Shown here: positions 30,114 to 39,241 of the stretch, in pieces
Position numbering within the stretch: position 1 is the first letter of the stretch
How the letters are laid out: each line of letters opens with the position of its first letter
Assembly: GCF_018130215.1 (NCBI RefSeq)
Contig: NZ_JAFCKQ010000001.1
Location: 558,001-622,000 of the forward strand
Source: Bradyrhizobium jicamae
GTDB lineage: Bacteria; Pseudomonadota; Alphaproteobacteria; Rhizobiales; Xanthobacteraceae
Direction of reading: 5' to 3'
DNA length: 64,000 nt
The notes under the pieces: model-generated
What the model saw: only the letters and a program-made list of their open reading frames with translations
Databases searched by the model: none
What the model was told of the DNA's origin: nothing
Made by a program: the position numbers and the translations under genes

Positions 30114-31118
30114 ATGTCGGTGAAGAAAAAGCCTCTCGTCGTCGTCACCCGCAAGCTGCCGGACTCGATCGAGACCCGGATGCGCGAGCTGTTCGACGCC
30201 AGACTGAATCTCGACGACACGCCGATGACGCCGGAGCAGATCGCGGAAGCCGCGCGCAGCGCCGACATTCTGGTGCCGACGGTGACGGATCTGATCCGCG
30301 AGGACGTGATCAACCAACCGGACTGCAAGCTGAAGATGATCGCCAATTTCGGCAACGGCGTCGACAATATCGACGTCGCGGCCGCGCATGCGCGCGGCAT
30401 CACGGTCACCAACACGCCTAAAGTCCTGACCGAAGACACCGCCGACATGACCATGGCGATGATCCTCGCGGTGCCCAGGCGCATGATCGAAGGCGCCTCG
30501 ATCCTGACCGAGGGCAAGCAGAACTGGGCCGGCTGGTCGCCGACCTGGATGCTCGGCCATCGCATCGGCGGAAAGCGGCTCGGCATCATCGGCATGGGCC
30601 GCATCGGCCAGGCGGTGGCGCGGCGCGCCCGCGCCTTCGGCCTGCAGATCCACTATCACAACCGCCGCCCGGTGGCGCCTGTCATCGCCGACGAGCTGGG
30701 GGCGACCTATTGGGAAAGCCTCGACCAGATGCTGGCACGGATGGACATCATCTCGGTGAACTGTCCGCACACGCCGGCCACCTTCCATCTGCTGTCAGCG
30801 CGGCGGCTCAAGCTGATCCGGAAAGAGGCCTATATCGTCAACACGTCCCGCGGTGAGGTGATCGACGAGGACACCCTGATCAAGCTGATCGAAGCCGGCG
30901 AGATCGGTGGTGCGGCTCTCGACGTCTACGAGCACGAGCCCGCGGTGAACCCGAAGCTGGTGCGGCTCGCCAGGGCCGGCAAGGTGGCGTTGTTGCCGCA
31001 TATGGGCTCGGCGACCATCGAGGGCCGGGTCGAGATGGGCGAGAAGGTGATCATCAACATCAGAACCTTCCTCGACGCCCACAAGCCGCCGGATCGCGTG
31101 CTGCCGAGCATGCTGTGA
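30114..31118 (+). CDS. D-2-hydroxyacid dehydrogenase (glyoxylate/hydroxypyruvate reductase-like)
   Basis: A 334-residue NAD(P)-dependent dehydrogenase. The nucleotide-binding GIIGMGRIGQAVA is at about 160-172, and the following HNRRP suggests preference for NADPH. The catalytic set is seen in NTSRGEVIDE (Arg), the downstream Glu, and the histidine of LLPHMGSAT. It resembles GyaR-type glyoxylate reductases, which reduce glyoxylate or hydroxypyruvate. The ATG at 30114 follows AGCAGGAC. It appears to be a single-gene unit; a partial repeat follows. Confidence 0.87.
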   Translation: MSVKKKPLVVVTRKLPDSIETRMRELFDARLNLDDTPMTPEQIAEAARSADILVPTVTDLIREDVINQPDCKLKMIANFGNGVDNIDVAAAHARGITVTNTPKVLTEDTADMTMAMILAVPRRMIEGASILTEGKQNWAGWSPTWMLGHRIGGKRLGIIGMGRIGQAVARRARAFGLQIHYHNRRPVAPVIADELGATYWESLDQMLARMDIISVNCPHTPATFHLLSARRLKLIRKEAYIVNTSRGEVIDEDTLIKLIEAGEIGGAALDVYEHEPAVNPKLVRLARAGKVALLPHMGSATIEGRVEMGEKVIINIRTFLDAHKPPDRVLPSML

Positions 31119-31122
31119 CCTC

Positions 31123-31154
31123 GTAGCCCGGATGGAGCGCAGCGAAATCCGGGG
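31123..31154. repeat. Half copy of GTAGCCCGGATGGAGCG repeat
   Basis: The sequence begins GTAGCCCGGATGGAGCG and continues to AAATCCGGGG. It matches the left half of the full element at 63720-63804. Confidence 0.7.
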
Positions 31155-31294
31155 CCGCGCTCGAAATATCGAAAACAACGCCATGCAAAGTAACCGGTGG
31201 CAGACATCGTCGCCAGCGGCTGACCCCCATCCCGACCTTCCCACTTTCGGGGGCAGGAGAGGACAGATCGCGGCCGGAAGAAGCCAACGCGTCC

Positions 31295-32209
31295 CTACGT
31301 GCTTTTCTTGCGTGCCTGCTTGCGCCAGTCGGCAACGAACGACACGAACGCAGCGAGCGCCGGCGGTGGCTGGCGGCGGCTCGGATAGTAGAGGAACGGC
31401 CCGGGGAACGGCGGGCACCAATCGTCGAGCACGCTGACCAGCGCCCCGGACTTGACGCCGTAGCGCACATAGCCCTCGAACGTCGCCCAGTAGCCGACGC
31501 CGTCATGAACTGCGCGCAGTGCCAGGCCGAGATAGGTCGCGATCAGCTTGGCCGGCGGCGAGATCTTCACCATGCGGCCGTTCTTCTCGAACTCCCAATC
31601 GAAGATCGCGCCGCTGCCGAAACGGGTGCGGATGCAGGCGTGGTCCAGCAGATCCTTCGGATGCATCGGCCGGCCGTGCCTCGCGACATAGTCGCTCGAA
31701 GCCACGACCGCATAGCGCTGCGGAGCGCCCAGCGGCACCGCGATCATATCCTGCGCCAGGTGCTCGCCATAGCGCACGCCGGCATCGAACCCCTGCGCGA
31801 CGATGTCGACGAACGCGCTCTCCGCGACGATCTCCAGATCGACCTTCGGATGTTTGGCAAGGAACGGCCCGATCATCGGCGCCAGCACCAGATCGATCGC
31901 CGGCGGTGGCGCGTTGATTCGCAACCGCCCCGACGGCTCGGCGCGCAGGCCGCGCACCTGGTTGAGCGCATCGCCGACGTCGGCCATCGCTGGGCCGACG
32001 CGTGCGAGCAGCAGTTCGCCGGCCTCGGTCAGTGCGACGCTGCGCGTGGTGCGGTTCATCAGGCGGACGCCGAGCCGCTCTTCCATGTCACGCAGACGCT
32101 GGCTGAGGCTCGACACCGAGACGCGCTGCTCGAGCGCCGCACGTCGGAAGTTGCGCGTGCGCGCCACCGCCACGAAGGCGTCGAGGTCGCGAAGGTCGAA
32201 ATCCTGCAT
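31295..32209 (-). CDS. LysR family transcriptional regulator
   Basis: A 304-residue LysR-type regulator. The N-terminal winged helix-turn-helix (about 2-62; [33 protein letters not shown]) is followed by an effector-binding domain (about 88-295). The ATG at 32209 is preferred over one eight codons upstream because LysR proteins start close to the DLDAFVAV helix. It is divergent from an aldo/keto reductase gene with 119 bases between, the usual layout in which a LysR protein activates its neighbour. The inducer is unknown. Confidence 0.88.
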   Translation of the reverse strand: MQDFDLRDLDAFVAVARTRNFRRAALEQRVSVSSLSQRLRDMEERLGVRLMNRTTRSVALTEAGELLLARVGPAMADVGDALNQVRGLRAEPSGRLRINAPPPAIDLVLAPMIGPFLAKHPKVDLEIVAESAFVDIVAQGFDAGVRYGEHLAQDMIAVPLGAPQRYAVVASSDYVARHGRPMHPKDLLDHACIRTRFGSGAIFDWEFEKNGRMVKISPPAKLIATYLGLALRAVHDGVGYWATFEGYVRYGVKSGALVSVLDDWCPPFPGPFLYYPSRRQPPPALAAFVSFVADWRKQARKKST

Positions 32210-32328
32210 TGTTCGGTATATTGAACAAGCCATTCAGCACTGTCCAGCTTATCCACGCAATCGAAAAGCTTCATATCAGCGCCGTCTTTCGGCGGCGGAA
32301 TCCTGTCGCCGTTTCCTGGAGAAACATC

Positions 32329-33336
32329 ATGGACAAGCGCAAACTAGGTTCCACCGGCCCAGCCGTTTCGGCCATCGGCCTCGGCTGCATGGGCATGTCC
32401 GATTTCTACGGCCCCGCCGACCGCAACGAGAGCATCGCCACCATCCATGCCGCACTCGAGGCCGGCATCACGCTGCTCGACACCGGCGACTTCTACGGCA
32501 TGGGCCACAATGAAATGCTGATTGGCGAGGCGCTCAAGGGCCGGAGCCGCGACAATCTGCAGATCAGCGTCAAGTTCGGCGCGCTGCGTGATCCCAATTA
32601 CGGCTTCCTCGGCTATGACAGTCGACCCCAGGCGGTGAAGAATTTCGTCGCCTATTCGCTGCGGCGACTCGGCGTCGATCACATCGACATCTACCGTCCG
32701 GCCCGGCTCGATCCCGCCGTGCCGATCGAGGAAACGATCGGCGCCATGGCCGACATGATCAAGGCCGGCTGGATCCGGCATATCGGCCTGTCCGAGGTCG
32801 GTTCCGACACCATCCGCCGCGCCCACAAAATACATCCGATCACCGACCTGCAGATCGAATATTCGCTGATCTCGCGCGGCATCGAGCATGACATCCTCAA
32901 AACCTGCCGCGAGTTCGGCATTGGCATATCAGCCTATGGCGTGCTGGCGCGCGGATTGATCAGCGGCCACTGGTCGAAGGATCACTCGAACGCGAAGGAT
33001 TTTCGCCTGCTCAGCCCGCGTTTCCAGGCCGGCAATATCGACGCCAATCTGGCGCTGGCAGATCGTCTGCGCGTGATCGCCGAGGAGATCGGCGCATCGC
33101 CTGCACAAGTCGCGATCGCCTGGGTCGCAGCGCAGGGCAAGGACATCGTACCGCTGGTCGGCGCAAGGCGGCGCGAGCGCCTGACCGAAGCGCTTGGTGC
33201 GCTTGATGTGAAATTGTCCGATGCGCATCTTGCTGCGCTGGCCAAGGCGTTTCCAGCCGGCGCCGCCTCAGGCGGCCGCTATCCGGAGGAGCACCTCAAA
33301 CATATGGACAGCGAGAAGCCCGCGAAGGCGTCGTAA
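32329..33336 (+). CDS. Aldo/keto reductase
   Basis: A 335-residue TIM-barrel NADPH-dependent oxidoreductase. The Asp and Tyr of the catalytic tetrad are in [11 protein letters not shown] and the Lys in ISVKFG. The position normally held by the catalytic His (YxxHRxDP) reads YRPARLDP, that is, Ala. The NADP-binding end GARRRERL is present. The ATG at 32329 has CTGGAGAAA upstream; longer in-frame starts reach into the divergent promoter. It is the likely target of the neighbouring LysR regulator. The substrate is unknown; without the His it may act slowly or on activated carbonyls. Confidence 0.87.
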   Translation: MDKRKLGSTGPAVSAIGLGCMGMSDFYGPADRNESIATIHAALEAGITLLDTGDFYGMGHNEMLIGEALKGRSRDNLQISVKFGALRDPNYGFLGYDSRPQAVKNFVAYSLRRLGVDHIDIYRPARLDPAVPIEETIGAMADMIKAGWIRHIGLSEVGSDTIRRAHKIHPITDLQIEYSLISRGIEHDILKTCREFGIGISAYGVLARGLISGHWSKDHSNAKDFRLLSPRFQAGNIDANLALADRLRVIAEEIGASPAQVAIAWVAAQGKDIVPLVGARRRERLTEALGALDVKLSDAHLAALAKAFPAGAASGGRYPEEHLKHMDSEKPAKAS

Positions 33337-33339
33337 GAT

Positions 33340-34143
33340 TCAAAAATACCCGCTCAGATCTGTGATGCCGGGAGCGTCACCATTGAGCGGGTTCTGCGGA
33401 TCGCGCGCGTAGCGCAGGGTCTCAAACCGCATCGCGCGCGCATCCACCATCAAGAGGCGCCCGACCAGGCTCTCGCCGAAACCCACGATCTCGCGGATCG
33501 CCTCCAGTGCCATCATCGATCCCATGATGCCGGCGAGCGCGCCCATCACGCCCGCCTCGGCACAGGCCGGCACGGTGCCCGGCGGCGGCGGCTCGGGGAA
33601 CAGGCAGCGATAGGTCGGGTTGAATTCGCCCTGCGCGTTCTTCTCATGCGCGCGGATCGTGGTCAGCGAGCCGTCGAACTGGCCGAGCGCCGCCGTGATC
33701 AGCGGCTTGCCTGCGAGGAAGCAGGCGTCCGAAACCAGATAGCGGGTCTCGAAATTATCTGAACCGTCGAGCACGAGATCGTAGCCCGCGAGCAACTTCA
33801 TCGCATTGTGCGCGTCGAGCCGGACCGGATGCCCCTCGAACATCACATGCGGATTGAGCGCACGGATCTGCGCGGCGGCACTGTCGACCTTGCGCTTGCC
33901 GATGTCCGGCGTCGCATGGATGATCTGGCGCTGCAGGTTGGACAGTGACACGCTATCGTCATCGACCACGCCGAGCCGGCCGATACCTGCGGCCGCCAGA
34001 TACATCAACACGGGCGCCCCAAGACCGCCGGCGCCGATCACCAGCACCGACGCGTTCTTCAACGCGTTCTGACCGGGACCGCCCACCTCGCGCAGCACGA
34101 TGTGGCGGGCGTAGCGTTCGAGTTCATCGGCACTCAGCATCAT
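33340..34143 (-). CDS. moeB: HesA/MoeB/ThiF family adenylyltransferase (MoeB-like)
   Basis: A 267-residue E1-like enzyme that adenylates the C-terminal Gly of a small sulfur carrier such as MoaD or ThiS. The ATP-binding loop VIGAGGLGAPV is at about 35-45, with the conserved SLSNLQRQ and LVLDGSDNFETR following. CxxC zinc pairs of E. coli MoeB are not obvious, though CLFPEPPPPGTVPAC is the usual family segment. There is no rhodanese domain. Its partner carrier is not encoded nearby, so the choice between molybdopterin and thiamine pathways rests on similarity alone. It converges with the aldo/keto reductase gene, 3 bases away. Confidence 0.85.
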   Translation of the reverse strand: MMLSADELERYARHIVLREVGGPGQNALKNASVLVIGAGGLGAPVLMYLAAAGIGRLGVVDDDSVSLSNLQRQIIHATPDIGKRKVDSAAAQIRALNPHVMFEGHPVRLDAHNAMKLLAGYDLVLDGSDNFETRYLVSDACFLAGKPLITAALGQFDGSLTTIRAHEKNAQGEFNPTYRCLFPEPPPPGTVPACAEAGVMGALAGIMGSMMALEAIREIVGFGESLVGRLLMVDARAMRFETLRYARDPQNPLNGDAPGITDLSGYF

Positions 34144-34252
34144 GATGTCCTAAAGCCCGGCTCCGTGAACCCGGGCGCGGTTGTTGCCGACCAAGCAGAT
34201 GTGCTTAATTGCGTGGACGTCAATGGTTTCAGTCATTCCCGCCGGATTTGTC

Positions 34253-35614
34253 ATGAGATCGCTGCTTTCGGCAATATTGATGGTCGCGGCCGCGGACGCG
34301 GTGCATGCCCAGATGACGCCGCCGTCGACCGTCGGCGCCAAGCCGAAGGTCGTGACGACAATACCTGTCCGCCCCGCGCTGCAGAAGCCGGAGGACACCG
34401 CCAATGCGATGGCGCAGGCCGAGCGTCTGGCGCTGCAATCGGATCTTGCCTGGGTGGGCGAATATAACGGTGCCATCGCCGGCGATGTCAGCGAGCGCAT
34501 GGTCAACGCGATCAAGGAATTCCAGAAGAACAAGGGCGGCAAGCCGACCGGCGTGCTGAATCCGCAGGAACGCGGCCTGCTCGCCGACACGGCGCGGCGG
34601 CGGCAGGAGAATGTCGGCTGGAGGATCGTCACCGAGCCCGCCACCGGCGCGCGTCTCGGCATTCCCACAAAGCTTGTGCCACAGCTCACGAGCGATGCCT
34701 CCGGCGCCAAATGGACCTCACCGACCGGCACGATCCAGGTGCAGCTCGCCCGGCGCAAGGAGGCAAACCCGACCACCGCCAAGCTCGCCGAGCGCGAAAA
34801 GAAGGAACCGGCCGGCCGCACCATCGACTACACCGTGGTGAAGCCGGACTTCTTCGTGCTGTCGGGCATGCAGGGACTGAAGAAGTTCTACCTGCGCGGC
34901 ACCTTCCGGGGCGACGAGGTGCGCGTTCTCACCATCCTCTATGATCAGGCAACCGAAAATACCGTCGAGCCGGTCGTGATCGCGATGTCGAGCGCATTCA
35001 ACGCGTTTCCATCGGGCGTGCAGGGCGGCCCGCCGCCGCGCAAGACCGTCGACTATGGCACCGGTGTCGTGGTCAGCGATGACGGCGCCATCGTCACTGA
35101 TCGCCTGGTGACCGATGACTGCATCGCGCTGACGATTCCCGGCTACGGCAATGCCGATCGTGTCGCCGATGACAAGGAGCACGATCTCGCACTGCTGCAC
35201 ATCTATGGCGCGCGCGGATTGAAGCCGCTTTCCGTCGCCGGCAATGCGACCGGGACGGCGTTTGAAATCACGGGCATCTCTGATCCGCAGAACCAGGGCG
35301 GCGGTGCGGCGGTGAGCAGCGTGAAGGCCTCAGTGGCGCAACTCGGCGGCGGAGGCGAAATGGCGCTGTCACCGGCGCCGCCGGTCGGCTTCTCCGGCGC
35401 GGCAGCGCTCGACAGCGACGGCAAGTTCGCCGGCGTCGCGCTGCTGAAGCCGGTCGTCGTCGCGGGCCCGGCCAGCGCAACACCTCCGGCGCAGGCCGCG
35501 CTGGTGCAGCCGGACACCGTGCGCGATTTCCTGAAGGCGCACGGTGTGAACGCATCGGGCGGTTCGGCTGACGCCAAGGCCGCTGTGGTCCGCGTGATCT
35601 GCGTCAGGAAGTAA
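34253..35614 (+). CDS. Exported peptidoglycan-binding/trypsin-like (degenerate) protein
   Basis: A 453-residue protein. A signal peptide (1-20, ending VHAQ) is followed by a helical peptidoglycan-binding-like segment (about 50-115; ERMVNAIKEFQKNKGGKPTG). A middle domain leads to a C-terminal trypsin-like domain from about residue 260 (DYGTGVVVSDDGAIVT). The protease Asp (DLALLHI) and Ser (GFSGAAAL) can be aligned, but the histidine position reads TDRLV instead of TNxHV, so it is probably not an active protease. The ATG at 34253 puts the signal peptide first. The function is unknown; a cell-envelope role is likely. Confidence 0.75.
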   Translation: MRSLLSAILMVAAADAVHAQMTPPSTVGAKPKVVTTIPVRPALQKPEDTANAMAQAERLALQSDLAWVGEYNGAIAGDVSERMVNAIKEFQKNKGGKPTGVLNPQERGLLADTARRRQENVGWRIVTEPATGARLGIPTKLVPQLTSDASGAKWTSPTGTIQVQLARRKEANPTTAKLAEREKKEPAGRTIDYTVVKPDFFVLSGMQGLKKFYLRGTFRGDEVRVLTILYDQATENTVEPVVIAMSSAFNAFPSGVQGGPPPRKTVDYGTGVVVSDDGAIVTDRLVTDDCIALTIPGYGNADRVADDKEHDLALLHIYGARGLKPLSVAGNATGTAFEITGISDPQNQGGGAAVSSVKASVAQLGGGGEMALSPAPPVGFSGAAALDSDGKFAGVALLKPVVVAGPASATPPAQAALVQPDTVRDFLKAHGVNASGGSADAKAAVVRVICVRK

Positions 35615-35619
35615 GTCCA

Positions 35620-35725
35620 CCTCGCCCCGCTTGCGGTCCGATGAGGGGGTACAGGTCGTGCAGCGGGCACCGCCTGGCGGATGGAGCCCCTCACCCCACA
35701 CTCTTCCCGCAAGAGCGGGGCGAGG
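35620..35725. repeat. Dispersed inverted repeat (CCTCGCCCCGC family)
   Basis: The left arm CCTCGCCCCGCTTGCGG (35620-35636) pairs with the right arm CCGCAAGAGCGGGGCGAGG (35707-35725). It fills the space between the convergent protease-like and gamma-glutamyltransferase genes. Confidence 0.65.
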
Positions 35726-35743
35726 AAGCCCAACCAACTTTCC

Positions 35744-37423
35744 TCACCGCAACATGAACCGCACACCAGCCCGCGCATACCCGCCCGCGATGCCGACCGG
35801 CGTGCCGTCGGCACGCCAGCAGGCGGCGCCGGTCATGGTGCCGTCGTCGTTGAACACGATGCCGTTCATGCCGCCGGCCACCGTCGACACCACCTGCACC
35901 TTGTGCCCCTTCGCGGCGAGCGCGGCGCGAACGGTTTCCGGCACCGCCTGCTCGACCTCGAGCGCATTGCCTTCGGTCCAGACCCGCGGCGCCTCGACTG
36001 CCTCCTGCAGGCTCATGCCGTGGTCGATCAGGTTGATCAGCGCCTGCATCGCGCTCGGGAAGATGCGTTTTCCTCCGGGCAGCCCGAGCGCATAAGTGAG
36101 CTTGCCGTCGCGCAGCGCCATCAGTGGCGACATCGAGGTGGTGACGCGCTTGCCTGCGGCGAGCGACAGCGCGTGTCCCGGCCGCGGGTCGAACAGGTTC
36201 ATGTAGTTGTTCGGGATGGTGCCGAGACCGGGGATCAGGATCTTCGCGCCAAACAGATTGTTGATGGTCTGCGTGGTCGCGACCACGTTGCCCATGGCGT
36301 CCGCCGCGGTCATGTGCGTGGTGTGCGCGCTTTCGAGCTGCGCGACGCCGGCGCTCCAGGCCTGCGCGGAAGCGGGATCGATCGCGGATCGACGCTCGTC
36401 GGCATAGGCCTTCGAGGTCAGCCGCTCCACCGGCACGTTGATGTAGGCGGGATCGCCGCTCGCGGCCTCGCGATCGGCAAAGGCGATCTTCAGCACTTCG
36501 GCGAGAAGATGAATGGTCTCGGTCGAGCCGAAGCCGAGGCGCGCGATGTCATAGCCTTCGAGAATGTTGAGCATCTGCGTGATATGCACGCCGGACGCCG
36601 CCGGCGGCGGCGGGCCCAGAATCTCCCAGCCGCGATAGTCGGCGCGGATCGGCTGCCGCTCGACGGTCTTGTAGGTGGTGAGGTCCTCGCGCGCGATGAA
36701 GCCGCCGTTCGCCTGCATGTAGTCGACGAGGATGTCGCCGAGCGGTCCCCGATACAGCGCGTCCTCGCCATGCTCGGCGATGTACTTCAATGTCTCCGCA
36801 TATTCCGCCTGCACCACGCGCTCGCCGGGCTTCAGCGGCGTGCCGTTCGGCAGATAGATCGCCGAGATCGGCTTGTCCTTCAGCATCACCTCGGCGCCGT
36901 CGGTGATGCATTCGTGCAAATAAGGTGTTGTCGCATAGCCGCGCGCGGCATGCTTGATCGCCGGCTGCATCACGTCGGCAAGACTCATGGTGCCGAAGCG
37001 GCGCAGGGTCTCGCACCAGGCCTTCAGCGAGCCTGGCACGGCAACCGCCTTCGGCCCGTTGAGGTTCTCGTTGCCGACCGTATCGAACACGTCATGCGCC
37101 GAGCCGGGCTTGGAGGTATAGGTGTCCGGCTGCACTGCCTTCGGCACGGTGCTCTGCCCGTCGATAAAGCGGTGACTGCCGTCGGCGAGGCGGATATGCG
37201 CCATACCGCCGCCGATGATGCCGACCATCATCGGCTCGACCAGGGTCAGCGTGAACAGGGTCGCGATCGCTGCATCGATCGCGTTGCCGCCGGCGGCAAG
37301 CATCTCGGCGCCTGCGGCAGAAGCCAGCGGATGATTGCTCACCACCATGCCGCGGCTGGACGTCGCCGGCTGTTTCTGGCACTCGAAGTCCGTTGCCGCG
37401 CGGTCGCGCCAGTTGCCGCCCAT
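35744..37423 (-). CDS. ggt: Gamma-glutamyltransferase
   Basis: A 559-residue Ntn-hydrolase that cleaves or transfers the gamma-glutamyl group of glutathione and related compounds. The autoprocessing site and nucleophile are in HTTHMTAADAMGN (about residue 365-378). Substrate-contact motifs include MVVSNHPLASAAG and GGGMAHI near the N-terminus, and TTSMSPLMAL and GLPGGKRI in the small subunit. No signal peptide is seen, so it may be cytoplasmic, unlike E. coli Ggt. The ATG at 37423 has a GCGGAGAA site; a 60-residue longer start overlaps mutM. Confidence 0.88.
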   Translation of the reverse strand: MGGNWRDRAATDFECQKQPATSSRGMVVSNHPLASAAGAEMLAAGGNAIDAAIATLFTLTLVEPMMVGIIGGGMAHIRLADGSHRFIDGQSTVPKAVQPDTYTSKPGSAHDVFDTVGNENLNGPKAVAVPGSLKAWCETLRRFGTMSLADVMQPAIKHAARGYATTPYLHECITDGAEVMLKDKPISAIYLPNGTPLKPGERVVQAEYAETLKYIAEHGEDALYRGPLGDILVDYMQANGGFIAREDLTTYKTVERQPIRADYRGWEILGPPPPAASGVHITQMLNILEGYDIARLGFGSTETIHLLAEVLKIAFADREAASGDPAYINVPVERLTSKAYADERRSAIDPASAQAWSAGVAQLESAHTTHMTAADAMGNVVATTQTINNLFGAKILIPGLGTIPNNYMNLFDPRPGHALSLAAGKRVTTSMSPLMALRDGKLTYALGLPGGKRIFPSAMQALINLIDHGMSLQEAVEAPRVWTEGNALEVEQAVPETVRAALAAKGHKVQVVSTVAGGMNGIVFNDDGTMTGAACWRADGTPVGIAGGYARAGVRFMLR

Positions 37424-37457
37424 GAGCCGTTCTCCGCTTGTTGTTATTCTTGACACT

Positions 37458-38339
37458 CTATTTTTGGCATTTGGGGCACCAGAACGTCGAACGGCCATTC
37501 TGGGTGAATCGTTTGACAGTGCCGCCGCAGCCCCTGGTTCGGCACGGCTCGCCTTCGCGGTCGTAGACCTGGAACGAATGCTGGAAATAGCCGAGATCGC
37601 CATTGGTCAGCCGGTGATCGCTGATCGAGGAGCCGCCGGCCTTGATCGCCTGGTTGAGCACCGAATGGATGGCATCGACCAGGTGCGTGGAATGATTAGT
37701 AGGCTCGGCTTTCCCGGTCGCAAGCGTCGCGGCCAATCGCCGCGGCGACAGGTGCGCGCGAAACAGGGCCTCGCAGACATAGATGTTGCCGAGTCCCGCC
37801 ACCACGCGCTGGTCGAGCAGCGCAGCCTTCAGGCTGGTCTTCTTGTTGTGGCAGGCTCGCGCCAGCATCGCGGCATCGAATTCGTTGCCTAGCGGCTCGG
37901 GACCCAGCCCCTTCAGGAGCGGCTCATCCTCGAGCGCGTTGCGCGCGATGATCTTCATGTAGCCGAAGCGGCGCGGATCGTTGAAGACAACCGCAGCTCC
38001 CGACGACATGTGGAACACGACATGATCGTGGGCGCGATCCTCGCTCCGCGGATGGTGGAATTGGCCTTGTGTCGCGTCCCCCTCCTCCTTGTGCACGCGG
38101 AACGAGCCTGACATCCCCAGATGCATCAGCAGCACGTCGCCCGAGGTGAGGTCCGCCATCAAATATTTGGCGCGACGGCCAAGTCCGGTGACGGTCTGGC
38201 CCTCGAGCCGGGCGATGAAGTCTTTTTGAAACGGAAACCGCAAATCCTTGCGGCGGGCTTCGGCCTTGACGATCCTGGAGCCCTCCATGGCCGGCTGCAG
38301 GCCGCGGCGGACGGTCTCGACTTCGGGTAATTCCGGCAT
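37458..38339 (-). CDS. mutM: Formamidopyrimidine-DNA glycosylase (MutM/Fpg)
   Basis: Base-excision repair enzyme of 293 residues that removes 8-oxoguanine and formamidopyrimidines. After Met removal the catalytic Pro1 and Glu2 are in the start [13 protein letters not shown]. The conserved Lys and the helix-two-turn-helix ([19 protein letters not shown]) are present. The C-terminal zinc finger CRTRGC...CPKC is intact. The start is unambiguous. It is divergent from ubiE across a palindromic repeat. Confidence 0.96.
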   Translation of the reverse strand: MPELPEVETVRRGLQPAMEGSRIVKAEARRKDLRFPFQKDFIARLEGQTVTGLGRRAKYLMADLTSGDVLLMHLGMSGSFRVHKEEGDATQGQFHHPRSEDRAHDHVVFHMSSGAAVVFNDPRRFGYMKIIARNALEDEPLLKGLGPEPLGNEFDAAMLARACHNKKTSLKAALLDQRVVAGLGNIYVCEALFRAHLSPRRLAATLATGKAEPTNHSTHLVDAIHSVLNQAIKAGGSSISDHRLTNGDLGYFQHSFQVYDREGEPCRTRGCGGTVKRFTQNGRSTFWCPKCQK

Positions 38340-38406
38340 AGCAGGGCATTCACCTTTTGAAGGTGACGTGATAGCGCCATTGCGGCCGCCGCGCTATGGT
38401 CTGGCT

Positions 38407-38454
38407 GGAGCGTTTCCGAGCGAAGTGGGCACCGGTTCGCGTGAGGAAAACGCG
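38407..38454. repeat. GGAGCGTTT...ACCGGTTCGCG palindromic repeat
   Basis: The motif GAGCGAAGTGGGCACCGGTTCGCG and its GAAAACGCG end match the right half, inverted, of the element at 23532-23638. It lies in the mutM/ubiE divergent space. Confidence 0.65.
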
Positions 38455-38479
38455 ACCAAAAAGGTAAGAGTTCTGAGTG

Positions 38480-39241
38480 ATGGATCGGCCGGAGCAAACC
38501 ACCCATTTCGGCTTCAGGGACGTGCCCCTGGGCGAGAAGCAGACGCTGGTGAACGAGGTGTTTCACAGCGTGGCGTCGCGCTATGATCTGATGAACGATC
38601 TGATGTCGGCAGGCCTGCACCGGGCCTGGAAGGACGTCATGATCACCACGCTCGATCCACCCAAGGGCGACAAGCCGTTCACCCTGCTCGATGTCGCCGG
38701 CGGCACCGGCGACATCGCCTTCCGCGCCGCCAAGGCCGGCGGCGCCGGCTTCCGCGCCACCGTCTGCGACATCAATGGCGACATGCTGGCGGTCGGCCGC
38801 GAGCGCGCCGCCAAGCAGCACCTCGATGACCGCGTGGCGTTCGTCGAGGGCAACGCCGAGACACTTGCCTTCGCGGATCGCTCGTTCGACGCCTACACGA
38901 TCGCCTTCGGCATCCGCAACGTGCCGCGGATCGACCTTGCGCTGCGCGAGGCCTATCGCGTGCTGAAGCCGGGCAGCCGCTTCCTGTGCCTGGAATTCTC
39001 CACCGTCGACGTGCCAGGCCTCGACCGGCTCTACGACCTGTTCTCGTTCAAGGTGATCCCGCAGCTCGGCCGCGCCGTCACCGGTGATGCCGAGTCCTAT
39101 CAATACCTCGTCGAGTCGATCCGCAAATTTCCGCGGCCGAACGCGTTCGCCGAGATGATCGGCGCCGCCGGCTTCTCGCGCGTGAAGTGGCAGAGCCTCT
39201 CCGGCGGCATCGTGGCGCTGCATTCGGGCTGGCGTTTGTGA
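38480..39241 (+). CDS. ubiE: Ubiquinone/menaquinone biosynthesis C-methyltransferase UbiE
   Basis: SAM-dependent C-methyltransferase of 253 residues for ubiquinone synthesis. The conserved [17 protein letters not shown] (about 34-50), the SAM loop [14 protein letters not shown] (about 69-82) and [22 protein letters not shown] are typical. The ATG at 38480 is one codon after an in-frame GTG. The stop overlaps the GTG of ubiB. The ubiE-ubiB-coaBC-dut order, after mutM on the other strand, is common in alphaproteobacteria. Confidence 0.96.
   Translation: MDRPEQTTHFGFRDVPLGEKQTLVNEVFHSVASRYDLMNDLMSAGLHRAWKDVMITTLDPPKGDKPFTLLDVAGGTGDIAFRAAKAGGAGFRATVCDINGDMLAVGRERAAKQHLDDRVAFVEGNAETLAFADRSFDAYTIAFGIRNVPRIDLALREAYRVLKPGSRFLCLEFSTVDVPGLDRLYDLFSFKVIPQLGRAVTGDAESYQYLVESIRKFPRPNAFAEMIGAAGFSRVKWQSLSGGIVALHSGWRL

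Noticed and set aside
35681..37453. A 590-codon open frame opposite the gamma-glutamyltransferase gene
   Set aside because: Begins in an intergenic repeat and has no recognisable domain.
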